From: Streptococcus sp. 596553
GTDB taxonomy: Bacteria; Bacillota; Bacilli; Lactobacillales; Streptococcaceae
Length of the DNA: 64,000 nucleotides
NCBI RefSeq assembly: GCF_900411395.1
Contig: NZ_OXCQ01000003.1
Coordinates: 124,001 to 188,000, forward strand
Reading direction: 5' to 3'
Below the pieces are notes generated by a model that was not told the DNA's origin, did not search any database, and saw only the letters and a program-made list of their open reading frames with translations. Both the position numbers and the translations under genes were made by a program. Positions 21,701 to 26,668 of this stretch are shown here, piece by piece (position 1 is the first letter of the stretch; every line of letters starts with the position of its first letter).

Positions 21701-22745
21701 TAAAATCTTCTTGACTGATGGTATCGCCTTTAGAGAAGGCCTCATTGAACTTATCAACAGCTGCCTTCGCTGCTTGGATCTTATCTTCCGACGCATTGTT
21801 TGCTCGGAGTTGATTAGTGATAAACTCTAGCTCATCTTTTAGGTCATAAACACCATTTTTACCTTCTGTGTTGGTGTAGGTTGGGAGCGTCTGTGGAGTC
21901 GTTTGAGAGCCAGCTCCAGAACCTGTTGAGTCTCCTCCAGCAGATGGCGTAACTTGATTTTCATCTGATGTAGGCTCGCTCAAAGCTCTTCTACGACCTT
22001 TTCCTCCACTTGGTTGCGCAGTCGTAGCTCCCTCTGGAGTAGCAAGTCCAGTAGATGCCAAACCTGTAGATGTCAGACCTGCTTTTTCCAAGATTGTTGG
22101 AGTTTCTAGGCTAGGTGTCAAGGCTTGATTGACACGGCTCATAAGCTCAGCCATCAGTCTTGCTTGCTCATCAACCTGCGCTTGCGTCGCTTTTGGATCT
22201 TCCAAAACTGCCTTAGCTGCTGCTAAACGCGCTTCCACTTCAGCATGAAGTTCCTGCATTGAGCTAAGCGTTAGGTTTGCCAACAAAGCTTGCAAATTGC
22301 TTTGGGTTGATTTGGCTGCTGTCGTATCAGCGACGGTCGGCTCTTCTTGCTCTCTTACTTCTCCTGCTTGAGAAGGTTCTTGGCTAGCTGGATTTGTCTC
22401 TGACTGAGCAGAGTTAGACTCAGCTACTGCTTGCCCTTGATTTGTTCCCTCAGCTGGTGCTTCTTGCGTTTTCACCTCATCAGGTGCTTTAAGTTCAGCT
22501 GGCTGGTCAGTTAAAACCTTGTTCGAGTCTCCCTCATCCGAGCTTCCTAAATCACCGTCTGCCTTTCCATCAGACCCCACCGTAGCTACTTCATTTGCCG
22601 TAGCTGGAGTGATGGGTTCATGCGCTGCTACTGCCCCGTTGGCAAAGAACATCAATGCTGCAACCGCGACACTGGCAGCACCAAAGTGGTATTTTCGAAT
22701 CGAATATCGGAAAACCTTTTCTTTGTTATATTTTCCAAAGTCCAT
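9732..22745 (-). CDS. Giant YSIRK surface protein (4,337 residues) with a membrane anchor and C-terminal tail
   Basis: Start ATG 22745 follows AAAAAAGGAGAAAGATTTC; the frame is open 22 codons further up without a better site. YSIRK motif at residues 14-18 in a long signal peptide (YHFGAASVAVAALMFFANG). Then a disordered acidic part with short helical modules (about 150-210 and 300-370), a unique region (about 380-1000), and a long run of Ig/cadherin-like and Rib-like beta modules. A block beginning PTVKLTNK.. near residue 1415 recurs in diverged form near 2238. Two identical 85-residue helical (FIVAR-like) repeats lie at about 3885-4070. The end is unusual: LPYGTMIGSLL begins one hydrophobic helix, then ARRKK, then about 67 more charged helical residues. 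A sortase signal would end at the basic residues and contain LPxTG, so this protein is probably held in the membrane, like staphylococcal Ebh. Likely adhesin; ligand unknown. Confidence 0.9.
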   Translation of the reverse strand: MDFGKYNKEKVFRYSIRKYHFGAASVAVAALMFFANGAVAAHEPITPATANEVATVGSDGKADGDLGSSDEGDSNKVLTDQPAELKAPDEVKTQEAPAEGTNQGQAVAESNSAQSETNPASQEPSQAGEVREQEEPTVADTTAAKSTQSNLQALLANLTLSSMQELHAEVEARLAAAKAVLEDPKATQAQVDEQARLMAELMSRVNQALTPSLETPTILEKAGLTSTGLASTGLATPEGATTAQPSGGKGRRRALSEPTSDENQVTPSAGGDSTGSGAGSQTTPQTLPTYTNTEGKNGVYDLKDELEFITNQLRANNASEDKIQAAKAAVDKFNEAFSKGDTISQEDFNAALADLKKSRELIEGVLAENEANAGVVTGPATPSENNVTIQPRTNATGWSGFRSIPAGAPTRTRRAAGQDRAAHIETATYNSKTGYFFENGQNGSPYSKYTYVFYSKGGVGTPYYEGGQISEAYKNFHIDVRRTDTGLRWKIVVNGEHKTLGVNKFYFTLPQGQTLRSGTVAVQTFNKNGGSLIERPSVAPGENELKDALANAFANLPQNSPFRGARLQDVQKGTKDNTNARISVVGTTAAQQFDVGTLEGIARQATHGAAHLTDRGFYYRDRVIETDPNIQKYSNEKFSRIMADVKDVYTFQLDREDDRSYEITFETNGSRDLRSLTFASGLKRVEGSTRQLINQWYARTNDEVDLIEKYPAETQGDGVFFISQGKRGVTNFGDGNGGEVVSGVFSVKADKPFDTDTLITVGDTNYPYFKTIDYTSYLINSGNKVEANQANGAPATYKIYKLGTELVGYSGARQIMDTPGATNYVLERKFDGPTGDGSSELIGLTFVVKPKTPSLSTELTDSVGKRVTVEATNGTKGVEMVLYRKLANGELEEVKRAAADSSGRARFKDVEVGIGTYLVKTVAKGESYTQNGNTTNLVFSDPSNEKTAVARPFETKPIIEKNVDDSITTTIGQKGATKAEVRYTDAAGRQQVVAFTRGQDSYWNKDNSNANSTVTVVDNRDGTATVHMTAGTAALNTHVFAKQRSKTTDFSAEADFKNTDLKVGLTLNGRDFKNDKLIKWPLDQQVGGSGIKFLAKSADKIKDIRISGADGLGVTWVKEGTGTTSMTIAARGNFNKNISGLHTLSVTATTVTGNELTTTATLVLPPLAGNFKTTNDDLKGKSEKTGNERPIIEGQGFTYPANTTTQVGDDRLQWKVFLVKGGSNNENEFTRPAQNYQIVASSLLREDGKVTFRPENYKQEALGTDDVRMVMALVRENTDEVYRGVQSSLSTQSIHATTPIVPFATKPELVTTSTGDVTATIGRNDANAAIISYVTENGATQNTILNKNNQNWSLAQPDSNVRITNGTDGTATVTIPFGVARSRTQVIAQQKSNTTGLSEASTTTVPSDMEAPTVKLTNKGSNEEVTLTDDASVTTVDVYRGATLELPLKYYDNVSTGKVNISYKAGLPKGVSFNSNENVTTSTTIKESGKTETTPGTYTVRGRVASDANLGVQTVTLKVSDATNGDVDQGNKKEVKFNIRVLDVAFEQGYSSSGNDKKIVTEATLNKNTADPNTYLTGTEGTRRSDYILPQGMTFRYITGTNGTEFKTNLQFTTPGKYNVKAAAFFPTNTVSTKGLPITPTNATGDKISEITGRTYIARDIEFQVRPTAPEVSAETNGDVIVSPTNQANVNRLSFSYTDKNNVQKNLTATKTGNVWVLSDGTPSDGVTIDSATGKVTIKDRQVKDNASVTAKLVTVDDIDSTTTSATSNVGERVLPTITFNEKYTEVVNGERVAYITPTEDLDNGSITLATVNDNSGKLREVRLSEQNNLGFALGSGLTYNDLVKTDNQEVTAPRDITVTGKLTQKNGNRPWRNGDALYTRYIVATDASDNFVRELSASITNPTRVALKVLTQAVKYEPIVATQALAKDITAAGQTVSQDEFTAIKSKIQFTTTKGDVKVSHDTTDLEIVMKENGAIKRDADGTYYVGAIITYPDLSTEDIKVAVEKSDKEAPTVKMNGVALTENADDNRFVIYRGARFNPTFEVNDNSGKTTYLKASGIPNGVWFNKQGGTDAPKTGDMNNGTTYTLSTNNTVEQNAPLGEREANVVVKDALNNERTYKFKYVIADLEVKNSPKTATLNSELGNASEFIGAVGETNSTPSDTYLPDGTTYKWTKNTSEVPNTTRLTSAGRNTDYKVVTTFPTGGPTKKEIDGKNVTIYTPERVEKNVVFNVTEETPPTVKLTNKSDGNRVSILSANESSSPVVTVFRGAKLELPLTLFDNEIAGRVNVQYMNGLPSGVSFGGTGTNNDSLTLTGKTEQTPAEHIIKGTVATDAQLGTTTVTLKVSDGTNGISSGNQAEVKFRVKVVDLDFETGRSEQPNVDSITVPVTKGENIPDPNHFLTVNDGNNRQDTGNFPQNMTFRYVDEATGTTTRTLRYTDPGRYVVKARAYFPQNYAGVEGIGTVVSGQTGDNTEINGRRYIEKTITFELKPTAPVVTPKDNGDVVITNSNETNANDLSITYTNTATSTGAPVTVTAQKTNGRWTLINAPADGVIIDETTGTVTIKDRAVKDSATVTAKVTAKGLDSTTTSENAKIGDKIPPTFEFDSVYTAVESNGDRVVYVTPTEDITANPIRLGTFNDDSGKLRTVLLYADAIGAHLSYGLEYNRQDLQNNLEITAPKEVFITGKVDARNGSALWTNGQTLITRFVSTMDASGNELKQIQPNNASNPTRVVFKILTQAVKYTPSVSTVTIERDITQPNTSLTTAEFNKVKDTLTFATDRGTVNVRNNTTNLTFEMTNANVQTKPDGTWFVTARVTYPDGSNDIVEVPLNTTDANKSKPAITTASVKAEKDASVQGRIATSQNDRVLGKITIPAGQPTPTSKAIKNNGAITEDNGKKVVTVELTYSDNSKKEVKVPILEVKPVDITSTFNEGDNTVTIKPETPVSTGDKLHLSIRGVGMQLTKTDNGYTNSRNDRTISISGDGSITVTLAGSEKFRAGDRVVVRHESNLNGQVDSYETEAWSGLASIDQVPVVNPNSLTSTEIEAVKAAVKKANPSVNLAELQVATNGDVTYRHAGAGVNTGDTIPIARLNGNVREQNQSEKYKPEVTALIRNVKNAVHTADEIKAAVKEVHIKAKDVVGDVPDNGGVVVVKVTYTDGSSKDVNVPIVVTPEKTPVKNTTDLTSTEKESVRASVQKLNPTATNIVVEENGRTLVTLPDVAMVTVEGNQTVKLESPTITATSGDKLRDTDRTISGTAVNGATKVTLHFQDNTEVTITPTNGTWSYDLPEGTYLHQTEQNNKVGYSTNKVTVTQTAFGQTSDAREYSVVENRTFTGKSIKQIAGNDAFSELKNHPERLLNYQENGQAATLPNYLTATWKETPDFTTVGTRTATLLISEKTETNNQTRPLTEVSVPVTVYPTVVAKKDKFTTLLNQALPEGEQPERYVQFKNQSNANVNKPTDGVTVVWDNKPSTNVTTNESGENTKGSVKVTYRVTNADGTEESVEQTIDINLKVYHAVPLTKHVTTTFGTDFGGTSNNAQTYFLSNSPRTSSAWKSTSGNGYSEYASYSRTSEKQKANYLGKYKDGIQVFMAGDNGQINWYRSEKFDVTFEVKPLTPTVEGATTGATSLTVNNVNSGTTVELYDATDTTKAPVKIGETVVDKEGNYDTKNNISVPLTQGLAPGTKIIAKVVYISGSDRTESDSSSEVVIKHPKPAELTSKAKMNGDYEFSVPTDADKVTFNIPTENDGTKTVTLTSENSWASTDTAVKKVGDKLVVPNGTLGTTNRMVQIIATKGTGEAESSARDYTVTVPKHEVETTKISKVVGGSTPTNEELLDAVTVDNKASATLKDGTTYPTALGTHTIEVVVTYADSTTEIVEVPYEVKSADKSALEASKTALSGDINQETSTAGKTEASKKAFETAKTQAQEALKKAEEVIADGNATEAEVAEAKKKADEAKTALDTARTGLTNVDKSALEASKTALSGDINQETSTAGKTEASKKAFETAKTQAQEALKKAEEVIADGNATEAEVAEAKKKADEAKTALDTARTGLTNVDKSALEASKTALSGDTNNSANTNNGGTTTPADSNSNSVTPGNSGNTPVPGVTTDDSSNTNPATPSSTVGQVQASTPAQETPVSTNTSNNSGNTATPSEIRPVDKSELARLVEELETRLKDLDGIDQSVIDATKVILGEGQEALRNADLTEAGLKEMTAKVKEALESLRGKQATKDEEETKETRKEQDHLPYGTMIGSLLALLGLLLFLIARRKKESELKKLTKELTKVLQESDLTNVDAKVLDQARETLAQAVAFLANEKEFDHTEDELIEKLKAILAQLR
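10533..11089 (-). repeat. Perfect 255-bp tandem repeat inside the giant surface-protein gene
   Basis: 10533-10787 and 10788-11042 appear identical, and the first 47 bases of a third copy follow to 11089. Each unit encodes 85 residues (SALEASKTALSGD.. to ..ARTGLTNVDK), an alanine/lysine-rich helical module. Identity at synonymous sites points to a recent duplication, and copy number is likely to vary between strains. Confidence 0.9.
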
Positions 22746-22817
22746 GAAATCTTTCTCCTTTTTTGTAAGTTGTTTTGAAAACAAAAATAGCCTTATCATC
22801 TTCAAACTCACATGATA

Positions 22818-22844
22818 TTAAATAGTATTGATAGCACTATTTAA
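22818..22844 (-). promoter_or_regulatory. Leader hairpin of the giant surface-protein gene
   Basis: TTAAATAGT (22818-22826) and ACTATTTAA (22836-22844) form a perfect 9-bp stem with a 9-base loop in the 5' leader, between the promoter and the start codon. No T run follows, so it is more likely an mRNA stability or translation element than a terminator. Confidence 0.5.
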
Positions 22845-22875
22845 CCCACTGCACCCAGTGTACAGTCTAGTAATA

Positions 22876-22908
22876 ATTATACCATACCCCCCCGAATTTA
22901 CCATCTAA
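22876..22908 (-). promoter_or_regulatory. Promoter of the giant surface-protein gene with a G7 tract in the spacer
   Basis: On the minus strand TGG-TATAAT (extended -10; TATAAT 22881-22876) is preceded by a run of seven G (22893-22887) lying inside the expected -35/-10 spacer. No good -35 is found at 17 bases (ATGGTA); a TTAGAT lies at 21 bases. The run could change spacing by slippage. Confidence 0.55.
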
Positions 22909-23399
22909 TCATCCAAAAATCTTGATTTTTAGAGAATTTTTTAGTATATGCTTATTATATTGATTATAGATATACGCTTTTTTGATTTATTTCCTAGAAA
23001 CTAATAACTTTTCTATATCTTTATTTATGAAAATTTTAGTATAATAATAGTTATAATTGGCTGATTTTTAGTAGTGTGAATATATTAAATATAATTTAGA
23101 AACCAAGTATGGATTCAAATTTTAGTTTGAAAAACCTCCCTATTTTGGGATTGGAAGAGCTTATCATCAGTTTCTGAAAAATGTCTAAGACTTACGGGAC
23201 TTGTTCGATACCTATTTGTAGCAAGATTAAATGGTTAGCTGGTTAGAAATTGAATTGTTCAGCTTTTATTTCATCTCACTATCCCCTGTTCCTAGAGCCA
23301 CCATCTCCCTATTCCTTTCTTTGACGATTCTCATCTCCAAAATCACTCCTATCCCTAGAGCGCTTTCAGCCCTTACCTCATGATAATCAAGCTTGGAAA
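22909..23399. other. AT-rich intergenic region, no gene seen
   Basis: No supported reading frame. Around 23240-23280 the string TTGTTCAGCTTTTATTTCAT resembles the end of a RUP-like unit in minus orientation, so parts may be decayed repeats. Confidence 0.4.
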
Positions 23400-23508
23400 T
23401 ATAATAGATTGAAATAAAATATGAACAAATTAATAAGGGGATTTTAAAGTATTTTCTAACAATGCTTTAGAAACTATGATGTGCTATTCTAAATTCAACT
23501 CACTATAA
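23400..23508 (+). repeat. RUP-like repeat copy 1
   Basis: About 109 bp beginning ATAATAGATTGAAATAAAAT and ending TTCAACTCACTATA, with the core TTTCTAACAATGCTTTAGAAAC. The ends and core match the ~107-bp RUP element of pneumococcus as I remember it. No coding capacity; such units are thought to be moved by an IS630-type transposase acting in trans. Confidence 0.6.
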
Positions 23509-23512
23509 AAAG

Positions 23513-23622
23513 CAACTAAAACAAAATGAAACAAGAATCAAACAAATTGGTCTTGGAATTTAAATCAATTTATAACAATATTTTAAAAGACCCTTGTACT
23601 ATCCTAGATTCAGCTCATTATA
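23513..23622 (+). repeat. RUP-like repeat copy 2 (tandem to copy 1)
   Basis: Same layout as copy 1 (ACAAAATGAAACAAGAATC .. TATAACAATATTTTAAAAGAC .. CAGCTCATTATA) but more diverged; directly follows copy 1 in the same orientation. Confidence 0.5.
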
Positions 23623-23726
23623 TTTGTTCTAAATCCATTGATTATCATTCTACTCTTATCCTCAATCTAAGATTAGTATTTTGAGCTATCCTACATAAGT
23701 CTCCTGGCTTGCTTTTTGATTTTTGT

Positions 23727-23832
23727 TTATAGGATATTGAATTTGGAATAGTTCACTAGTACTTCTAAAACATTGATAGAAATTACTTTGACTTTCCTGA
23801 CTGATTTGTTCAGTTCTTATTTCATTCATATA
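23727..23832 (-). repeat. RUP-like repeat copy 3 (opposite orientation)
   Basis: The minus strand reads ATGAAATAAGAACTGAACA .. TTTCTATCAATGTTTTAGAAG .. CAAATTCAATATCCTATA, the same element inverted relative to copies 1 and 2. Confidence 0.6.
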
Positions 23833-23902
23833 TGCTATGCATTAACCGATAGCGGATACCTACGGAGAACTTGCCACTCAGATGTAGGACCTGCCCATCA
23901 TA

Positions 23903-23943
23903 CAAAAAAACAGACTTCATCCCACAAAGAGATAAAATCTGTT
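23903..23943 (-). terminator. Terminator downstream of the first rpn locus
   Basis: Minus strand AACAGATTT (23943-23935) pairs with AAGTCTGTT (23917-23909) with one mismatch and is followed by a T run. It lies after the last truncated rpn 3' cassette. Confidence 0.6.
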
Positions 23944-23975
23944 ACTATTTTCTACACGATATTTCCTAATTTTTA

Positions 23976-24096
23976 ATCCAGCAGTTGGTCTGCCTGACTG
24001 ATGGCTCGCTCGGGGTACTGGGTAAAGGGCTTGTTCCCAAAAAACTCCAACCAGGGCTTGCAAACCTCGTCTTTGCTGGTTTCTCTGTATTTTTTA
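23976..24096 (-). pseudogene. Truncated rpn 3' cassette (third copy at locus A)
   Basis: On the minus strand it begins with AAAAAATACAGAGAAACCAG (KYRETSKDE) and follows the Rpn sequence through WLEFFGNK and ISQADQLLD, then breaks off at 23976. It ends before the internal GGAGG-ATG, so it cannot give an RpnS-like protein. It is the last of three consecutive copies of the gene's 3' part. Confidence 0.8.
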
Positions 24097-24100
24097 GGTC

Positions 24101-24385
24101 TTATTTGTAATGTTTTTTCAATAGCGCCTCAAACTCAGATACTGACATACCCAACTGCTGGCTGGCTACCTCAGAAGCCAGAAGACCTTGGCGAACCATA
24201 TCTAGGAAGGCAAAAAGTTTTCCACGCTCTAGACCTTGTTCAATCCCTTCAGCTCGTCCACGTTCAATCCCCTCTGCACGACCGCGTTCAAGACCACGCT
24301 CTAACCCTTTTTCTTCAGCTTGTTCCAAGGCATAGTCCTGTGCTAACAAGGCCTGTTCTTCACGCATACGTAGTTGACTAAACAT
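24101..24385 (-). CDS. Free-standing RpnS-like small protein A2 (Rpn C-terminal cassette)
   Basis: 94 residues from ATG 24385 (MFSQLRMREEQALLAQDYALE..). The ATG is preceded by GGAGG with an 8-base gap, the same internal start found inside every full-length rpn gene here. The surrounding cassette (about 24097-24536) is a copy of the 3' third of the rpn gene immediately upstream on the strand, joined at the AAAAATACAGAG string; it has no nuclease domain. Nine four-residue units (EKGL/ERGL/AEGI type) are followed by KLFAFLDMVRQGLLASEVASQ and a helical end. In E. coli the separately translated Rpn C-terminal domain (RpnS) blocks the toxic full-length nuclease, so this is a candidate extra antitoxin. 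Expression would need read-through from the upstream gene. Confidence 0.65.
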   Translation of the reverse strand: MFSQLRMREEQALLAQDYALEQAEEKGLERGLERGRAEGIERGRAEGIEQGLERGKLFAFLDMVRQGLLASEVASQQLGMSVSEFEALLKKHYK

Positions 24386-24541
24386 TTTCCTGTCCTCCTC
24401 GGACCAGCTCTTATAGTCTAGCAGTTGGTCTGCTTGGCTGATGGCTCGCTCGGGGCGCTGGGTAAAGGGTTTATTCCCAAAAAACTCCAACCACGGCTTG
24501 CGAACCTCGTCTTTGCTGGTTTCTCTGTATTTTTTTAGGTT

Positions 24542-24814
24542 TTATTTATGGTGGTCCTTCAATAGCGCCTCAAACTCAGATACTGACATACCCAACTGCT
24601 GACTAGCAACCTCGGAAGTCAGAAGTCCTTGGCGAACCATATCTAGGAAGGCAAAGAGTTTTCCACGTTCAAGTCCACGCTCCAGTCCCTGTTCAATACC
24701 CTCTGCACGACCGCGTTCAAGTCCACGCTCTAAACCTTTTTCTTCAGCTTGTTCCAAGGCATAGTCCTGTGCTAATAATGCTTGTTCTTCACGCATACGT
24801 AGTTGACTAAACAT
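24542..24814 (-). CDS. Internal RpnS-like small protein within rpn locus A
   Basis: Same frame as the parent gene, from ATG 24814. GGAGG (24827-24823) lies 8 bases before it, a near-ideal ribosome site inside a coding region. The product is 90 residues and ends at the shared stop. It matches in position and content the RpnS antitoxins translated inside E. coli rpn genes. Internal initiation is inferred from the site and its conservation in all six intact cassettes. Confidence 0.6.
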   Translation of the reverse strand: MFSQLRMREEQALLAQDYALEQAEEKGLERGLERGRAEGIEQGLERGLERGKLFAFLDMVRQGLLTSEVASQQLGMSVSEFEALLKDHHK

Positions 24815-25492
24815 CTTCCTATCCTCCTCGGACCAGCTCTTGTAGTCTAGCAGTTGATCTGCTTGGCTGATAGCTCGCTCGGGTTGCTGGGTAAAGGGTT
24901 TGTTCCCAAAAAACTCCAACCACGGCTTGCGAACCTCGTCTTTGCTGGTTTCTCTGTATTTTTTTAATTCCAAGAAAGCCATCTTAACCAGATGGTTTTC
25001 CTGACCGTTATTTGTGATGGTTAAGACCTCACCTGTCGTGTCCTCTCGCATGCTGAAACTGTGGAAAGCCAAGTCATCTGAGAAGTAGTTGCTGTCCACA
25101 ATTGCAATGGCATAAACGGGTGCGATGTGTTTATAACTCTGGTGAGTATCACCTTCTCGTTGGCGAATTTTTTCAAGATTTTGATTGACCTGACTGCATA
25201 GGTAAGCCCACAGGCGATTGATGAAAAAATTCTGATGATGGACTTGAATCTCAATGATAACTTGGGTTCCATTATCTAACTCCGCTAAAACATCTATACT
25301 GGTATAGAAATCCTGCGCTGAGTACGGCATGGAAGGTAAGACGTGAATATTGCTCCCCTCCAAAATGGTCACATTTTTGGCTGGCAAGTCCAGCATATCG
25401 CGAATAAATTGACAAGTGATTTCTGGGTTGCTGAAAATTTTCTTAGCAACCAAATCATTAGTTGGGCTGATTCCCGGATGTCTTAGAATCAT
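24542..25492 (-). CDS. Rpn family PD-(D/E)XK nuclease, locus A (full length, RpnL-like)
   Basis: 316 residues from ATG 25492 (MILRHPGISPTNDLVAKKIF); an upstream in-frame ATG lies within the -10 region and is rejected. The nuclease core shows SIDVLAELDNG and IIEIQVHHQ, giving Asp67 and Glu81-x-Gln83 as catalytic residues, then NRLWAYLCSQVNQ and an EDTTGEVLTITNNGQENHLVKMAFLELKKYR-type region (split here by description only). The C-terminal third is helical with eight four-residue repeats. Rpn proteins were first annotated as transposases; the E. coli members are recombination-promoting, toxic nucleases that defend against phage and are held in check by their own internally started C-terminal fragment. 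GGAGGAAAAGG precedes the start, and a palindrome plus extended -10 precede that. Confidence 0.88.
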   Translation of the reverse strand: MILRHPGISPTNDLVAKKIFSNPEITCQFIRDMLDLPAKNVTILEGSNIHVLPSMPYSAQDFYTSIDVLAELDNGTQVIIEIQVHHQNFFINRLWAYLCSQVNQNLEKIRQREGDTHQSYKHIAPVYAIAIVDSNYFSDDLAFHSFSMREDTTGEVLTITNNGQENHLVKMAFLELKKYRETSKDEVRKPWLEFFGNKPFTQQPERAISQADQLLDYKSWSEEDRKMFSQLRMREEQALLAQDYALEQAEEKGLERGLERGRAEGIEQGLERGLERGKLFAFLDMVRQGLLTSEVASQQLGMSVSEFEALLKDHHK

Positions 25493-25507
25493 CCTTTTCC
25501 TCCTTCT

Positions 25508-25543
25508 ATTATAGCACATTTTTTAATCTAGGTTTGCTAGATT
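25508..25543 (-). promoter_or_regulatory. Promoter and palindrome of rpn locus A
   Basis: Minus strand: AATCTAG (25543-25537) five bases CTAGATT (25531-25525), then TGC-TATAAT (TATAAT 25513-25508). The palindrome covers the -35 position. The same arrangement precedes all four rpn genes, so it is probably an operator. Confidence 0.65.
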
Positions 25544-25626
25544 CTCTGCTTCTATCTATTTATTCGTAAAAGAAAGCTTTTCTTCAGAAGAAAGCGAATC
25601 GCTTATTTGAAATTTTTTACCCTCTG

Positions 25627-25656
25627 TTGGATAGTCCCGTCTATCTATGTTATAAT
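25627..25656 (+). promoter_or_regulatory. Promoter of the oxidoreductase-helicase pair
   Basis: TTGGAT (25627-25632), 18-base spacer, TATAAT (25651-25656) with TG one base before it (extended -10). Confidence 0.7.
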
Positions 25657-25690
25657 GAAAGAAGGATTTAAAATCGGAAAAGGAGTATCT

Positions 25691-26668
25691 ATGCTTAAAT
25701 TAGGTGTCATCGGAACAGGTGCTATCAGCCATCACTTCATAGAAGCAGCCCATGCTAGTGGAAAATACCAGCTGGTCGCAGTCTATTCTAGGAAACTTGA
25801 AACTGCCGCAACCTTTGCTTCTCACTATGAGAATATCCAACTATTCGATCAATTAGAGGACTTCTTCAAGAGCTCTTTTGATGTAGTCTATATTGCCAGT
25901 CCAAACTCCTTGCATTTTGCTCAGGCAAAAGCTGCCTTGTCTGCAGGTAAACATGTCATTCTTGAAAAGCCAGCTGTCACTCAGCCACAAGAATGGCTGA
26001 ATTTGCTTCAAACAGCTGAGAAAAATCACTGTTTGATATTCGAAGCAGCTCGCAATTACCATGAAAAAGCTTTCACTATCATCAAAAACTTTTTAGCAGA
26101 CAAACAGATTTTGGGAGCAGATCTCAACTATGCCAAGTATTCTTCCAAAATGCCTGACTTGTTGGCTGGACAGACACCAAATGTCTTTTCAGACCGTTTT
26201 GCCGGTGGAGCTCTCATGGATTTGGGGATTTATCCTCTCTACGCTGCCGTTCGCCTCTTTGGAAAGGTTCAGGACGCAACCTATCAGGCTCAACAGCTTG
26301 ACAATAGTATTGACCTAAATGGAGATGGAATCCTATTCTACCCTGACTATCAAGTTCATATTAAGGCTGGGAAAAACATTACTTCCAATCTTCCTTGCGA
26401 GATTTATACGACAGATGGAACCTTGACCCTCAACACGATTGAGCATGTTCGCTCGGCTATTTTTACCGACCATCAAGGCAATCAAGTCCAACTCCCTATC
26501 CAACAGGCTCCTCATACAATGACTGAGGAAATCGCTACATTTGCACAGATGATTCAGCAACCAGACCTGAATCTCTACCAAACTTGGCTGGATGATGCAG
26601 GCTCTGTTCATGAGCTACTATATACCATGCGCCAGACTGCTGGCATTAGATTTGAGGCAGAAAAATGA
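25691..26668 (+). CDS. Gfo/Idh/MocA family NAD(P)-dependent oxidoreductase
   Basis: 325 residues from ATG 25691 (MLKLGVIGTGAISHHFIEA) after AAAAGGAGTATCT; the frame is open upstream but has no other good site. N-terminal Rossmann fold with GVIGTGAIS, the VYIASPNSLHFAQAKAAL strand-helix and the family's ILEKP motif near residue 95; the rest is the alpha/beta substrate domain (GGALMDLGIYPLYA). Members oxidise or reduce sugars and inositol-like compounds; the substrate here is not evident. Its stop overlaps the start of the DEAD-box gene (ATGA), so the two are translationally coupled. Confidence 0.93.
   Translation: MLKLGVIGTGAISHHFIEAAHASGKYQLVAVYSRKLETAATFASHYENIQLFDQLEDFFKSSFDVVYIASPNSLHFAQAKAALSAGKHVILEKPAVTQPQEWLNLLQTAEKNHCLIFEAARNYHEKAFTIIKNFLADKQILGADLNYAKYSSKMPDLLAGQTPNVFSDRFAGGALMDLGIYPLYAAVRLFGKVQDATYQAQQLDNSIDLNGDGILFYPDYQVHIKAGKNITSNLPCEIYTTDGTLTLNTIEHVRSAIFTDHQGNQVQLPIQQAPHTMTEEIATFAQMIQQPDLNLYQTWLDDAGSVHELLYTMRQTAGIRFEAEK

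Noticed and set aside
22746..22811. Upstream start of the giant surface protein
   Set aside because: The extra 22 codons include the AAGGAGAAAG ribosome site for ATG 22745.
24386..24490. TTG start (MEFFGNKP..) for orphan cassette A2 (and likewise near 32790 for B2)
   Set aside because: TTG here is the Leu codon of PWLEFFGNK with no ribosome site; ATG 24385 with GGAGG is much better.
24542..25492. Rpn genes as ordinary insertion-sequence transposases
   Set aside because: No terminal inverted repeats or target duplications were seen around the copies; the catalytic core is PD-(D/E)XK, not DDE, and internal ribosome sites point to the RpnL/RpnS layout. Gene-level mobility is still possible.
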